This document shows positions 46,147-54,295 of a stretch of DNA of 64,000 nt, piece after piece (position 1 is the first letter of the stretch; each line of letters opens with the position of its first letter). The notes under the pieces were generated by a model, which did not search any database, had not been told where the DNA came from, and saw only the letters and a list, made by a program, of their open reading frames with translations. The position numbers were made by a program, and so were the translations under genes. Location of the stretch: assembly GCF_035610345.1 (NCBI RefSeq), contig NZ_CP141212.1:2361976-2425975 (forward strand). Direction: 5' to 3'. This DNA is from Sinorhizobium meliloti (GTDB lineage: Bacteria > Pseudomonadota > Alphaproteobacteria > Rhizobiales > Rhizobiaceae).

Positions 46147-46815
46147 ACAGCGGTTTCTGCTGGCCGTTCCGTGCAATTTCTCCGCGCGCTTCGCATCGGG
46201 GTTAATACTACTAATACTCTCGGAAACCCCTCAATTTTGCTTGGAACTGTGAATTGCGCTTGAGTCGGCAATATATCCTGCAGTTTTTCTGTAGGCCTGC
46301 AGGCCATGGCCCCTCGCACCCGTGCGCTGCGTGAACGACGAGCGATATCAGGCGCTTGGACCGAGAAACCAGGCTGCACAAAGTTGCGGCATACCCATGA
46401 GCGACGCAATTTGGCGCAAATGATCCAGCCGCATCCCGATCCTTGGTCGAAAAGCTTTGAATTCAACAGCTTGCGATGCTTTTTGAACAGGCGAGTCAAA
46501 ACGACCAACTGACCTCTTTTTGAGCAATGAGAAGACGCAATACCTCGTCAGAAAAGTTTTGCTTGCCAATTCAAAATAAACCCATCACTCTTACTGTGTT
46601 CGGGCAATCTGCGAACACGGGAAGATCTTGAATAAAAGCGGGCCGGAGACGCAACCCACTCCGGGCGGCCAACGGGGGGAGGCTGTTATTCCTTCCTGCG
46701 GCTGGTCGCGATAACCAGGACCCTTTCCTCAATTGTCGAGAACTGCCCCCACGCCCATACCGGGCAAAACTGCAATGCTGCCCGCAACGCGGGTGGAGAG
46801 AAAAGGACCTGACGC
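46147..46815. other. Long intergenic region upstream of the cold-shock gene
   Basis: About 670 bases with no convincing gene. Short frames occur on both strands but lack domains and good ribosome sites. The right part, from about 46560, probably holds the promoter and the long 5' leader that cold-shock genes usually have, including the inverted repeat at 46596-46618. Confidence 0.45.
46596..46618. promoter_or_regulatory. Inverted repeat in cold-shock gene leader
   Basis: GTGTTCG and CGAACAC are exact inverted arms with nine bases between, about 200 bases upstream of the cold-shock protein start. It could be an operator or the base of a leader RNA hairpin; sequence alone does not distinguish these. 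Confidence 0.45.
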
Positions 46816-47031
46816 ATGGCCGAGACTGGCACTGTAAAATTCTTCAACACAGACAAGGGCTTTGGCTTCATCAAGCCTGAGAACGGTGGCGCGGACATCT
46901 TCGTGCATATTTCTGCCGTGCAGGCCTCGGGCCTGAGCGGCCTTACGGAAAACCAGAAGGTATCCTTCGACACCGAGCCGGATCGCCGCGGCAAGGGACC
47001 GAAGGCGGTCAATTTGCAGATCGTCGGCTAA
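46816..47031 (+). CDS. Cold-shock domain protein
   Basis: A 71-residue single cold-shock-domain protein: MAETGTVKFFNTDKGFGFIK carries RNP1-like KGFGFI, DIFVHISAVQASG carries RNP2-like FVHIS, and VSFDTEPDRRGKGPKAVNLQ ends the five-stranded barrel. Such proteins bind single-stranded RNA and DNA, melt RNA structure and are often cold- or stress-induced. A good hairpin terminator follows at 47062. Rhizobia carry several paralogs, so no single letter name is assigned. Confidence 0.95.
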   Translation: MAETGTVKFFNTDKGFGFIKPENGGADIFVHISAVQASGLSGLTENQKVSFDTEPDRRGKGPKAVNLQIVG

Positions 47032-47061
47032 CGCTGTTCTCTGCTGAAAGTTAAGTTCGAG

Positions 47062-47085
47062 CCCGGCAGTTTTGCCGGGTTTTTT
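47062..47085 (+). terminator. Terminator after cold-shock gene
   Basis: CCCGGCA, GTTT, TGCCGGG followed by TTTTTT: a textbook factor-independent terminator 30 bases after the cold-shock gene stop. Confidence 0.9.
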
Positions 47086-47174
47086 CGTTCAGGCTCCGTT
47101 CAGTTTGGCTTATATAGAATTTGTTCATCATGAAATCCGGAAACCATCCGGTCGCATGCATAGGATTGAACCCC

Positions 47175-47600
47175 ATGAACAAATTCATCAAAGCAGCCGT
47201 CCTGTCGGTCGCCGCGGCCGCCATCGTTATCCCGACCTTCGGCACCGCCCAGGCAGGGCACCGCCATCGCAATAACGACGATGCATGGGTAGCGGGCGCC
47301 GTCGGCTTGGCCGCAGGCGCGCTCATCGGCAGCGCGATCGCCTCGCCGCCGCCGCCGCGCTATTACGGCGAGCGGGTCTATATCGATCCGGAGCCCGACT
47401 ATTACGAGCCCCGCCCCGTCTATCGTCCGCGCCCGGTTTATCGGCCCGTCTATCGTCCGGTGGCGGTCGAGACCTACGGCCTCGAGCCCTGGACACCGGC
47501 TTGGTATCGCTATTGCTCGCAGCGCTATCGCTCGTTCGATCCGGACACCGGAACCTTCGTCGGCTATGACGGCCGCAGCCATTTCTGCAACGCCGGCTGA
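47175..47600 (+). CDS. BA14K-family protein
   Basis: A 141-residue exported protein. The ATG at 47175 starts a signal peptide (MNKFIKAAVLSVAAAAIVIP, cleaved near AQAG). The mature part has a Gly/Ala-rich segment (VAGAVGLAAGALIGSAIASP), a Pro/Tyr/Arg repeat region (PRPVYRPRPVYRPVYRPVAV) and the BA14K signature near the end, WYRYCSQRYRSFDPDTGTFV then GYDGRSHFC. BA14K proteins are immunoreactive lectin-like cell-surface proteins first seen in Brucella. The tyrosine-proline repeats suggest an extended surface region. Bidirectional terminator follows. Confidence 0.92.
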   Translation: MNKFIKAAVLSVAAAAIVIPTFGTAQAGHRHRNNDDAWVAGAVGLAAGALIGSAIASPPPPRYYGERVYIDPEPDYYEPRPVYRPRPVYRPVYRPVAVETYGLEPWTPAWYRYCSQRYRSFDPDTGTFVGYDGRSHFCNAG

Positions 47601-47620
47601 AAGCCGCCGCGTATGAACCG

Positions 47621-47655
47621 AAAGGGCGCATGACTGGAAAAGTCATGCGCCCTTT
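47621..47655. terminator. Bidirectional terminator between BA14K and MBL hydrolase genes
   Basis: AAAGGGCGCATGACT and AGTCATGCGCCCTTT are a perfect 15-bp inverted repeat around GGAAA, with T-rich sequence on the right and an A-run on the left, between two convergent genes. Confidence 0.9.
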
Positions 47656-47672
47656 TCTTTTCGCACCGCTCG

Positions 47673-48314
47673 TCAAAGACCGCGGAGAAACGGATTGCTG
47701 CGTCGCTCTTCACCGATCTGCCCGCCCGGGCCGTGGCCGCAGATGAAGCCCACATTGTCCCCGAGCGGCAGTATCTTGTCCCGGATCGAATCCAGAAGCT
47801 GCTGATGATTGCCGCCCGGCAGGTCGGTGCGGCCGATGGAGCCGTGAAAAAGCACGTCGCCGACATGGGCGAAGTTTTGTGCCCGGTTGAAATAGACCAC
47901 ATGACCGGGCGCGTGGCCGGGGCAATGCAAGACCTCGAATACGTGGTTACCGAAGGAGACGGTATCGCCCTCTTCAAGCCAGCGGTCCGGTACGACGTTC
48001 TGAACCTTCATCGCGAGGCCGAAGCGCTCCGCCTGATCCTCCAGCCGTTCGAGCAGCGGAAGGTCGTCCTTGTGGGGTCCGACAATGTCGAGCCCCAGTG
48101 CTTCTTTCAATTCCTTGGCGCCGCCGGCGTGATCGATGTGACCATGTGTGAGCCAGATAGCCTTCAACGCGATGCCGTTCTCGCGGATCGTCTGCAGGAT
48201 GATGTCGACGTCGCCGCCGGGATCGACGACCACGCCCTCCTTGGTCTCGCTATCGAACAGGACCGTACAGTTCTGCTCGAAATGCGTTACCGGGATAATG
48301 CCTGCCTGTAACAT
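47673..48314 (-). CDS. Metallo-beta-lactamase-fold hydrolase (glyoxalase II/YcbL-like)
   Basis: A 213-residue MBL-fold enzyme. MLQAGIIPVTHFEQNCTVLF starts it; the metal-binding HxHxDH is in WLTHGHIDHAGGAKELKEAL (H57, H59, D61, H62), then the histidine in VLHCPGHAPGHVVYFNRAQN, the bridging aspartate in HVGDVLFHGSIGRTDLPGG, and the last histidine in GFICGHGPGGQIGEERRSNP. This is the short type II glyoxalase-like class (YcbL), which hydrolyses S-lactoylglutathione or related thioesters. The substrate is assumed from family. The start has only a weak ribosome site. Confidence 0.92.
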   Translation of the reverse strand: MLQAGIIPVTHFEQNCTVLFDSETKEGVVVDPGGDVDIILQTIRENGIALKAIWLTHGHIDHAGGAKELKEALGLDIVGPHKDDLPLLERLEDQAERFGLAMKVQNVVPDRWLEEGDTVSFGNHVFEVLHCPGHAPGHVVYFNRAQNFAHVGDVLFHGSIGRTDLPGGNHQQLLDSIRDKILPLGDNVGFICGHGPGGQIGEERRSNPFLRGL

Positions 48315-48423
48315 CGGACCATGCCTCGCTCTTGCTCGTGAGGTAGCCTGGAAGTGAGAAGCCCTTCCCGATCCAGGCCGTTTTCCCAGCTATAGCGATA
48401 AGCGAGCGGTATGACAGCGCAAA

Positions 48424-48579
48424 TCAGCGCAGGGCCACGATTTCCGAAGCCGGCGGCGAATAGTGCACCGTCGCGAGCAACAGCACCGAAACCACGAGCT
48501 TGGCTGTCACGACGACCACCACCAGCGGACGCAACCGTTTGGCGGCAAGCTTGGCATCGTCCGAAATCTCACCTTGCAT
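48424..48579 (-). CDS. Small single-span membrane protein
   Basis: A 51-residue protein: MQGEISDDAKLAAKRLRPLV followed by a hydrophobic helix (VVVVTAKLVVSVLLLATVHY) and a short tail SPPASEIVALR. GGGAGTGACGAG before the ATG gives a usable ribosome site. The longer minus-strand frame that contains it lacks protein-like sequence upstream. It is divergent from the SH3 protein gene. No family is recognised; the gene is supported by the ribosome site and the membrane helix only. Confidence 0.5.
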   Translation of the reverse strand: MQGEISDDAKLAAKRLRPLVVVVVTAKLVVSVLLLATVHYSPPASEIVALR

Positions 48580-48794
48580 CTCGTCACTCCCGGCTTGGAG
48601 CCATCCTGTGTCGGATAGAAATCGATAATTCAGCCGCGCGTTGCCGGCCAACAATAGAGCGAAGACTTCGTCGGCTTCCTTCAGTCCGGGCAACGCTTGG
48701 CGACGGCAATATGTTTCATCCCTGCATTTCGTGATGTGACGGGGGGAACATCCCTGCAGCGCGGCGCGTTCTGGCCTGCAAATGAAGGAGCAAG

Positions 48795-49427
48795 ATGATG
48801 AAGACCCTCTCCCCAACTCTGTTCAAAGCGGCCCCGCTCAGAGCGGCTTTGGCAGCCGGTGTGATGCTCGCCGTCATTCCCGCAGCCCATGCCGAAATGA
48901 GTGCAACGACGCTGACGGACCTCAATGTGCGTGCGGGACCCGGCCCGCAATATCCTGCGGTCGGCGTCGCCACGCGCGGCAGTGCTGCCGTGCTCGACGG
49001 CTGCATGGAGGGAAGCAACTGGTGCCGCATCGACGTCAACGGCTTGCGCGGCTGGGCTTACGCCCGTTACCTGGCCACGGACATGGGCGGTACGACAGCC
49101 GTTATCCAGGAACGCCGCACGGAGCTCTCGGTCCCGACGGTCGCCTATGAGGGCGAGACCGTGGTGGCGCCATCCGAACCGCTCGAACTGGTGGGTCCGG
49201 TCGAGCAGGTCGAAGCGGTGACTCCGCCTCCTACGGTGCGCACGTATATCACCGAGAACCCGGTCGACACCGTCTATGTAGAGGGAGAGGCCGTCGTCGG
49301 TGCCACGCTGCCGAACACGGTGGCCGTCCAGCCAATCCCCGACTACGAGTATCAGTACGTGACCATTAATGGCCAGCCCGTCCTTGTCGATCCGGGGACA
49401 AGAAGGGTTGTCTACGTCTATCGCTAA
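48795..49427 (+). CDS. Exported SH3-type and DUF1236 protein
   Basis: A 210-residue protein with a signal peptide (PLRAALAAGVMLAVIPAAHA, cleaved near AEMS). Residues about 38-95 form a bacterial SH3 domain (TTLTDLNVRAGPGPQYPAVG, then WCRIDVNGLRGWAYARYLAT). A Pro/Glu/Val-rich linker follows, and the end is a DUF1236 domain (VRTYITENPVDTVYVEGEAV, QPIPDYEYQYVTINGQPVLV, DPGTRRVVYVYR). This arrangement is frequent in rhizobia and thought to act in the periplasm, perhaps binding peptidoglycan. AAGGAGCAAG precedes the double ATG. Confidence 0.92.
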   Translation: MMKTLSPTLFKAAPLRAALAAGVMLAVIPAAHAEMSATTLTDLNVRAGPGPQYPAVGVATRGSAAVLDGCMEGSNWCRIDVNGLRGWAYARYLATDMGGTTAVIQERRTELSVPTVAYEGETVVAPSEPLELVGPVEQVEAVTPPPTVRTYITENPVDTVYVEGEAVVGATLPNTVAVQPIPDYEYQYVTINGQPVLVDPGTRRVVYVYR

Positions 49428-49751
49428 TCGTCAGGCGAAAAGCGGGAAAGCACAGTGGCGCAGCGTCAATTTAAGAACGCTGCGTCATGGCGAATCACCC
49501 GTCGGAAGCGCGCCGGCAGGAGAGAGCACGAGCGATGCCGCTTCGAGGATCCTCGTGCGCTCGCGCGCGCCCGAAATAAATTCCCGAAACAACTCAAGCG
49601 ACTATCCCACAGGCCCGCTTCCGGATCGCCGCCTGTGGCCAACACCAGTGGTGGCAAAATTGACAATTCTCCCCGTCGGCTTCAACCTTCCCGTGCCGGA
49701 TTGTCCGGTATGTCGCGGCTCTGGATGAGGGGTCGCAGGACGGAGGGATCG
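49428..49751. other. Intergenic region before glycine-zipper gene
   Basis: 324 bases without a supported gene. Plus-strand frames here are in-frame 5' extensions of the glycine-zipper gene with basic, low-complexity translation and are not used. No clear promoter or hairpin seen. Confidence 0.4.
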
Positions 49752-50018
49752 ATGGAAGCATTAGTGCCTATCATTACCCAGTTGATTGCGGGGGCAGCTG
49801 GCGGAAACGCCGCCAGCGCCATGCTGAAGCAGCAGGCATTCGGAGTCGTGGCACGCACGATCGTCGGTGCCATCGGCGGCCTCGGCGGCGGGTTCCTGAT
49901 CCAGATGCTTGGCGGAGAGGCCGCCGCGACCGGTCTGGCCATGCAGGCAATCGGCGCTCTCGTCGGCGGCGGCGTTCTCAACGGCATTGTCGGGCAGTTC
50001 GTCGGCAAGCAGGCGTGA
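49752..50018 (+). CDS. Glycine-zipper-rich small membrane protein
   Basis: An 88-residue hydrophobic protein starting MEALVPIITQLIAGAAGGNA, then FGVVARTIVGAIGGLGGGFL, IQMLGGEAAATGLAMQAIGA and LVGGGVLNGIVGQFVGKQA. GxxxG repeats are abundant, so it should form tightly packed membrane helices or oligomers. GGAGGG precedes the ATG at 49752 with four-base spacing. Similar small rhizobial proteins of unknown function exist; bacteriocin- or channel-like behaviour would fit the composition but nothing shows it. A terminator follows, and the MarR gene lies downstream on the same strand. Confidence 0.8.
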   Translation: MEALVPIITQLIAGAAGGNAASAMLKQQAFGVVARTIVGAIGGLGGGFLIQMLGGEAAATGLAMQAIGALVGGGVLNGIVGQFVGKQA

Positions 50019-50045
50019 GTCTTCAGGCGACATCCATCGTAATGC

Positions 50046-50069
50046 AAAAGGCGGCTGCGGCCGCCTTTT
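50046..50069 (+). terminator. Terminator after glycine-zipper gene
   Basis: AAAAGGCGGC, TGCG, GCCGCCTTTT: a perfect 10-bp stem ending in TTTT, 27 bases after the stop codon. Confidence 0.85.
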
Positions 50070-50130
50070 CTGCGTGTCGCCGAGGCGCCATGTGCGTGTC
50101 TTCGCCCTGAATGAATGCGACTCGATGGAA

Positions 50131-50153
50131 ATATGTCAACCAAACTGACATAT
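50131..50153. promoter_or_regulatory. Candidate MarR operator
   Basis: ATATGTCA and TGACATAT are perfect inverted arms with seven bases between, 50 bases upstream of the MarR start codon. Length and symmetry are typical of MarR-family operators, suggesting autorepression. Confidence 0.65.
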
Positions 50154-50202
50154 ATTGCGGTATGTTTCGCTAACGGCATTTCGATTGAAAGGATATGACC
50201 GC

Positions 50203-50679
50203 GTGGTCGGCCAGATCAGGAACAAGAGCGTAAGCGACAGCGCTGGCGAAGATGTGGACACGATAGATTTCGAGATCATCGAGTTGCTTTTCTTTGCCTA
50301 TCGCGACTTCACCGGCGACCCGGACGCCATTCTCGAGAAGAGCGGATTCGGCCGCGCGCATCATCGCGTCGTGCATTTCGTCAACCGCGAACCCGGCATG
50401 ACGGTGGCGGACCTTCTCGAAACGCTGAAGATCACCAAGCAGAGCCTTGCCCGTGTCCTCAAGCAGTTGATCGATTCCGGCTATATCCGGCAGGTAACCG
50501 GTCCCGAAGACCGGCGGCAGCGCATGCTCTACACGACGCCGGAAGGCCAGGCCCTGGCGCGGGCGCTTGCCGAACCACAGTCCCGCCGCATAGCGGATGC
50601 ATTGGCAAGGGCCGGACCGGGTGCGCGGGAAACCGTGAAGCGGTTTCTCGCCAACATGATGAACGACGTTGCGGGCTGA
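50203..50679 (+). CDS. MarR-family transcriptional regulator
   Basis: A 158-residue winged-helix regulator. The GTG at 50203 is chosen because AAAGGA lies ten bases upstream and the upstream part of the frame overlaps the operator. The order is a dimerisation helix (IDFEIIELLFFAYRDFTGDP), FGRAHHRVVHFVNREPGMTV, the recognition helix LLETLKITKQSLARVLKQLI, the wing GYIRQVTGPEDRRQRMLYTT (DRR motif), and a C-terminal dimerisation helix. A perfect palindrome precedes the gene. The target may be only itself, or the downstream response-regulator pair, though 217 bases separate them. Confidence 0.92.
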   Translation: MVGQIRNKSVSDSAGEDVDTIDFEIIELLFFAYRDFTGDPDAILEKSGFGRAHHRVVHFVNREPGMTVADLLETLKITKQSLARVLKQLIDSGYIRQVTGPEDRRQRMLYTTPEGQALARALAEPQSRRIADALARAGPGARETVKRFLANMMNDVAG

Positions 50680-50896
50680 TTCATTGTGCGGCGCTGCAGG
50701 GAAGCCGCCCGAGAGTCACACAACGATTCAAAATGTTACGCGACCTATGCGCGTCTGATTGGACGTCGGCTCGCCGTTCGTGGCAGAACGGGTAGCCCCT
50801 TGAATGAGAATGGGAGACCGCGGCGCCTGTGCTGCACGGTCTCCGGCATTTTTGGCGCAGCCTTTCCGGCTTGACCGGCAATGAGGGTACCGAAAG

Positions 50897-51598
50897 ATGA
50901 TAGCAAAGGCGACAGTCTCCGACGATGCGGCGCATCTTCTGGTCGTCGACGATGACCGGCGCATCCGCGACCTGCTCAACCGCTATCTGGTCGAACAGGG
51001 ATTTCGCGTAACGACGGCAGCCGATGCCGACGAGGCCCGGCGAAAGCTGATAGGAATCGATTTTGATCTTCTGGTCGTCGACGTGATGATGCCGGGGGAA
51101 AGCGGTATCGCTCTGACGCAAAGTCTCAGGCAGATCAAGTCGGTGCCGATCATCATGCTGACGGCCCTGGCGGAGGCGAATTCGCGTATCGAAGGGCTGG
51201 AGGCGGGCGCCGACGATTACCTGCCGAAGCCTTTCGAGCCGCGGGAACTCGTGCTCCGCATCAACAATATTCTGCGCCGCAACCAGCCGACACAGACACA
51301 TAAGGTCGATCAGGTTATCTTCGGGCCCTACACCTTTTCGGTCGTGCGCAAGGAACTGCGCCGCGGAGCCGACCATATCCGCCTCACCGACCGTGAGCAG
51401 GAGATCATGACGCTGTTTTCGCAGCGCGCCGGCGAAACCATTCCGCGCCACGAGCTGATCGGCGACGACGCCGAGGTCGGCGAGCGGACGATAGACGTGC
51501 AGATAAACCGGCTAAGGCGTAAAATCGAGGACGATCCTTCCAACCCCGTCTGGCTGCAGACCGTTCGCGGCATCGGTTACCGGCTGAGCGTTGACTGA
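50897..51598 (+). CDS. OmpR/PhoB-family response regulator
   Basis: A 233-residue response regulator. The receiver domain has LLVVDDDRRIRDLLNRYLVE (acidic pocket), phosphoacceptor D62 in LLVVDVMMPGESG, threonine in IIMLTALAEANSRIEGLEAG and lysine K111 in DDYLPKPFEPREL. The C-terminal winged helix includes FSVVRKELRRGADHIRLTDR, the recognition region VGERTIDVQINRLRRKIEDD and GIGYRLSVD. It is followed 33 bases later by a histidine kinase, so the two form a two-component system. It resembles the PetR/OmpR group of alphaproteobacteria; the signal is unknown. Confidence 0.95.
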   Translation: MIAKATVSDDAAHLLVVDDDRRIRDLLNRYLVEQGFRVTTAADADEARRKLIGIDFDLLVVDVMMPGESGIALTQSLRQIKSVPIIMLTALAEANSRIEGLEAGADDYLPKPFEPRELVLRINNILRRNQPTQTHKVDQVIFGPYTFSVVRKELRRGADHIRLTDREQEIMTLFSQRAGETIPRHELIGDDAEVGERTIDVQINRLRRKIEDDPSNPVWLQTVRGIGYRLSVD

Positions 51599-51631
51599 CG
51601 ATGGGCAGAAACGAGAGCCGGATCAAGGGCC

Positions 51632-53014
51632 ATGGCAAGCTTTGACGGTTTGAAGCGCGAAGGAACGACACCCGCGGACGGCGGCTGGAAGCGCGTGGTC
51701 CGCTGGCTGCGGCGCCGGCTGCCGATGGGTCTTTACGCGCGCTCGCTTCTGATCGTCGTCATCCCGATGGTGCTGCTGCAGTCCGTGGTCGCCTTCGTGT
51801 TCATGGAGCGGCACTGGCAACTCGTCACCCAGCGCCTCTCCTCGGCGGTGACCAACGACATCGCCGCCATCGTCGACCTGATCACGACCTTCCCGCGGGA
51901 GGGCGATATCGACCAGATCGTCCGCATCGCCCGCGATCAGCTCGACCTCAACATAACCGTCGAGCCCGGCGGAGAGCTGCCGCCGCCACGCCCCAAGCCC
52001 TTCTTCGAAATCCTCGACCAGATCCTCAGCGAGGAGATTTCGGACCAGATCCGGCGTCCCTTCTGGATCGATACGGTCGGCAATTCGAAGATCGTGGAAA
52101 TTCGTATCAAGCTCGAAGACGACCGCATTCTCAGGGTCTATGCCCGCCGCAACCAGGCCTATGCATCGAACACACACATCTTCCTCGTATGGATGGTCGG
52201 CGCGTCCCTCGTCCTGCTGACGATCGCGATTCTCTTCCTGCGCGGGCAGATCAGGCCGATCCTGGCGCTCGCAAGCGCAGCGGAGAGCTTCGGCAAGGGA
52301 CAGAAGATCGACGATTTCGCACCGCGGGGTGCCAATGAAATTCGGCGGGCTGGTCTCGCCTTCATCCTGATGCGCGAGCGGATCGAGCGCCAGATCGAAC
52401 AGCGCACCGCGATGCTGACCGGTGTCAGCCACGACTTGAGGACGATCCTGACCCGGTTCAAGCTGCAGCTGGCACTTGTGGGCAACAATCCGGACCTCGA
52501 AAGCCTCAACCAGGACGTGGAGGACATGCAGAACATGCTGGAAGGTTACCTCGCCTTCGCCCGAGGAGACGCGGAAGAGGATGTCGGCCAGCTGAAACTC
52601 AGCGATCTGATGGCGCGGCTTTCGGCGGAGGCGGAGTTGTACGGCAAGACGCTGACGACCGAGATCCAGGGCGAGAACGAGATTCACGTGAGGCCGAACG
52701 CCTTCACGCGGCTCATCTCCAATCTCGCATCCAACGCCTATCGCTATGCGAACACCGTGCATATCGAGGCCCGCCAGAGCGCGAAATGGCTGACCATCAC
52801 AGTCGATGACGACGGCCCGGGCATTCCCGAGCGGTCACGCGAAGACGTGTTCAAACCGTTCTTCCGCCTGGACGAAGCCCGCAATCTCGACAGTTCCGGC
52901 ACCGGCCTCGGCCTTGCCGTTGCCCGCGACATCGCCCGCAGCCATGGCGGCAATGTCACGCTCGCAGACAGCCCCCTCGGCGGCCTGCGCGCGACGGTGC
53001 GTGTCCCGACGTAA
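51632..53014 (+). CDS. Sensor histidine kinase (EnvZ-like)
   Basis: A 460-residue membrane histidine kinase. The first transmembrane helix is at residues about 38-58 (SLLIVVIPMVLLQSVVAFVF), a periplasmic domain follows to about 182, and the second helix is about 183-203 (IFLVWMVGASLVLLTIAILF), then a HAMP linker. The H-box is MLTGVSHDLRTILTRFKLQL with His267; the N-box is LISNLASNAYRYANTVHIEA; G1 is VDDDGPGIPERSRED, F FKPFFRLDEARN, G2 SSGTGLGLAVARDIARSHGG. The periplasmic sensor part has no recognised domain. Pairs with the preceding regulator. A cytosolic basic N-terminus of about 30 residues precedes the first helix. Confidence 0.95.
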   Translation: MASFDGLKREGTTPADGGWKRVVRWLRRRLPMGLYARSLLIVVIPMVLLQSVVAFVFMERHWQLVTQRLSSAVTNDIAAIVDLITTFPREGDIDQIVRIARDQLDLNITVEPGGELPPPRPKPFFEILDQILSEEISDQIRRPFWIDTVGNSKIVEIRIKLEDDRILRVYARRNQAYASNTHIFLVWMVGASLVLLTIAILFLRGQIRPILALASAAESFGKGQKIDDFAPRGANEIRRAGLAFILMRERIERQIEQRTAMLTGVSHDLRTILTRFKLQLALVGNNPDLESLNQDVEDMQNMLEGYLAFARGDAEEDVGQLKLSDLMARLSAEAELYGKTLTTEIQGENEIHVRPNAFTRLISNLASNAYRYANTVHIEARQSAKWLTITVDDDGPGIPERSREDVFKPFFRLDEARNLDSSGTGLGLAVARDIARSHGGNVTLADSPLGGLRATVRVPT

Positions 53015-53026
53015 ATACGGGACGGG

Positions 53027-53368
53027 TCACATCAGCTTCTTGCCGTTCGGCACCGGCTTGTCGGTGGATGCGAGCACGATCGCACCGGCCTCGTCTTCGA
53101 AGCCGAGCGTGAGCACCTCGGAACGGACGGGGCCGATCTGGCGCGGCGGGAAATTGACGACACCCAGAACCTGCCTGCCGACGAGTTCCTCGGGCTTGTA
53201 GTGCGCCGTGATTTGCGCGGAGGATTTCCTGATGCCGATGTCAGGGCCGAAATCGATCTTGAGCTTGATTGCCGGCTTGCGTGCCTCGGGAAAGGGTTCC
53301 GCTTCCACGATTGTACCGACACGTATGTCGACGCGTTCGAAATCGGCATAGGAAATGATTTCGGTCAT
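53027..53368 (-). CDS. CsaA-like tRNA-binding-domain protein
   Basis: A 113-residue protein with a single OB-fold tRNA-binding domain: MTEIISYADFERVDIRVGTI, PFPEARKPAIKLKIDFGPDI, GIRKSSAQITAHYKPEELVG, RQVLGVVNFPPRQIGPVRSE, VLTLGFEDEAGAIVLASTDK. It matches stand-alone CsaA/YgjH proteins, described as secretion-related chaperones able to bind tRNA; the role remains unclear. The ATG at 53368 follows GGGGAA. It is convergent with the histidine kinase gene, with almost no spacer. Confidence 0.9.
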   Translation of the reverse strand: MTEIISYADFERVDIRVGTIVEAEPFPEARKPAIKLKIDFGPDIGIRKSSAQITAHYKPEELVGRQVLGVVNFPPRQIGPVRSEVLTLGFEDEAGAIVLASTDKPVPNGKKLM

Positions 53369-53475
53369 GACTGTTCCCCGGATCACGTCGATGGGTCGAT
53401 TCGACATACGACCGGAAACGTGAACGATTGCGACAACTTCAGAGTGAACTGCGAGACGCGCCGTCTCGCCTGGAA

Positions 53476-54294
53476 TTACCCGGCCAGTTCTTCCGCGCGC
53501 TTGCGCGCCGCCTCAATGGCCCGGTCGAAGAGCGGCTGCATGCCGTCATCCGCCATCAATACCGCCAGTGCAGCCGCCGTGGTACCGCCGGGCGAAGTGA
53601 CGTTTTGGCGCAGGCGCGCTGCATCGTCGGGGGACTGATGGAGGAGTTCACCAGCCCCCGCGACGGTTTCCCGAGCAAGACGCATGGCTAGGTCCGCCTC
53701 GAGTCCGGCCTTGCGCCCGGCCTCCGCCATGCACTCGACGAGATAAAAGACATAGGCCGGGCCGCTGCCGGAGACGGCGGTCACGGCATCGATATCCGCT
53801 TCGCTCCCGACCCATTCGACGGGGCCGCTGACTTTCAGCAGATCATGCACCAGGGCGCGCTGAGCTTCGTTGACGCGCGCATTCGCGAAGGCGCCGGTCA
53901 CACCACGTCCGATCATGGCCGGCGTATTCGGCATGGCGCGCACCGTCGCCGCCTCACCCAGGTGCCGCTCGATGAAACCGAGCGTCTTGCCGGCGGCCAG
54001 CGAAACGATCACGGTTTGCGGACCGACGAGCCCTTTCAGGGGTGGCAACACTGTTTCCATCACCTGCGGCTTGACCGCGATGAAGATCGCGCCCGCCTCG
54101 GCGCCCGCCGGAGCGGAGGTCGCATGTTGCACACCGCTATCCGCGAGCAGCTTTGCCATCGCCGGTGACGGGCCCGGATCGATGACGAGAACGTCGTTGC
54201 CACGCACCCCGCTCTTCAGCCAGCCCGCGAGCATGGCGCCGCCCATATTGCCGGCGCCGACGAGCACGATCGGACCCGAAACGGCAAAGCTCAC
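53476..54294 (-). CDS. proC: Pyrroline-5-carboxylate reductase
   Basis: A 272-residue enzyme that reduces pyrroline-5-carboxylate to proline with NAD(P)H, the last step of proline synthesis. IVLVGAGNMGGAMLAGWLKS is the cofactor motif; FIAVKPQVMETVLPPLKGL, VRAMPNTPAMIGRGVTGAFA, SEADIDAVTAVSGSGPAYVF and the dimer-domain NVTSPGGTTAAALAVLMADD are diagnostic. The start is the GTG at 54294, one base after the stop of ybjN; a longer frame is antisense-like. The tight spacing suggests co-translation with the YbjN gene, an arrangement common in rhizobia. Confidence 0.96.
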   Translation of the reverse strand: MSFAVSGPIVLVGAGNMGGAMLAGWLKSGVRGNDVLVIDPGPSPAMAKLLADSGVQHATSAPAGAEAGAIFIAVKPQVMETVLPPLKGLVGPQTVIVSLAAGKTLGFIERHLGEAATVRAMPNTPAMIGRGVTGAFANARVNEAQRALVHDLLKVSGPVEWVGSEADIDAVTAVSGSGPAYVFYLVECMAEAGRKAGLEADLAMRLARETVAGAGELLHQSPDDAARLRQNVTSPGGTTAAALAVLMADDGMQPLFDRAIEAARKRAEELAG

Positions 54295-54295
54295 T

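Noticed and set aside
46306..46569. Short overlapping frames on both strands upstream of the cold-shock gene
   Set aside because: No ribosome site, no domain, and composition unlike neighbours; treated as non-coding.
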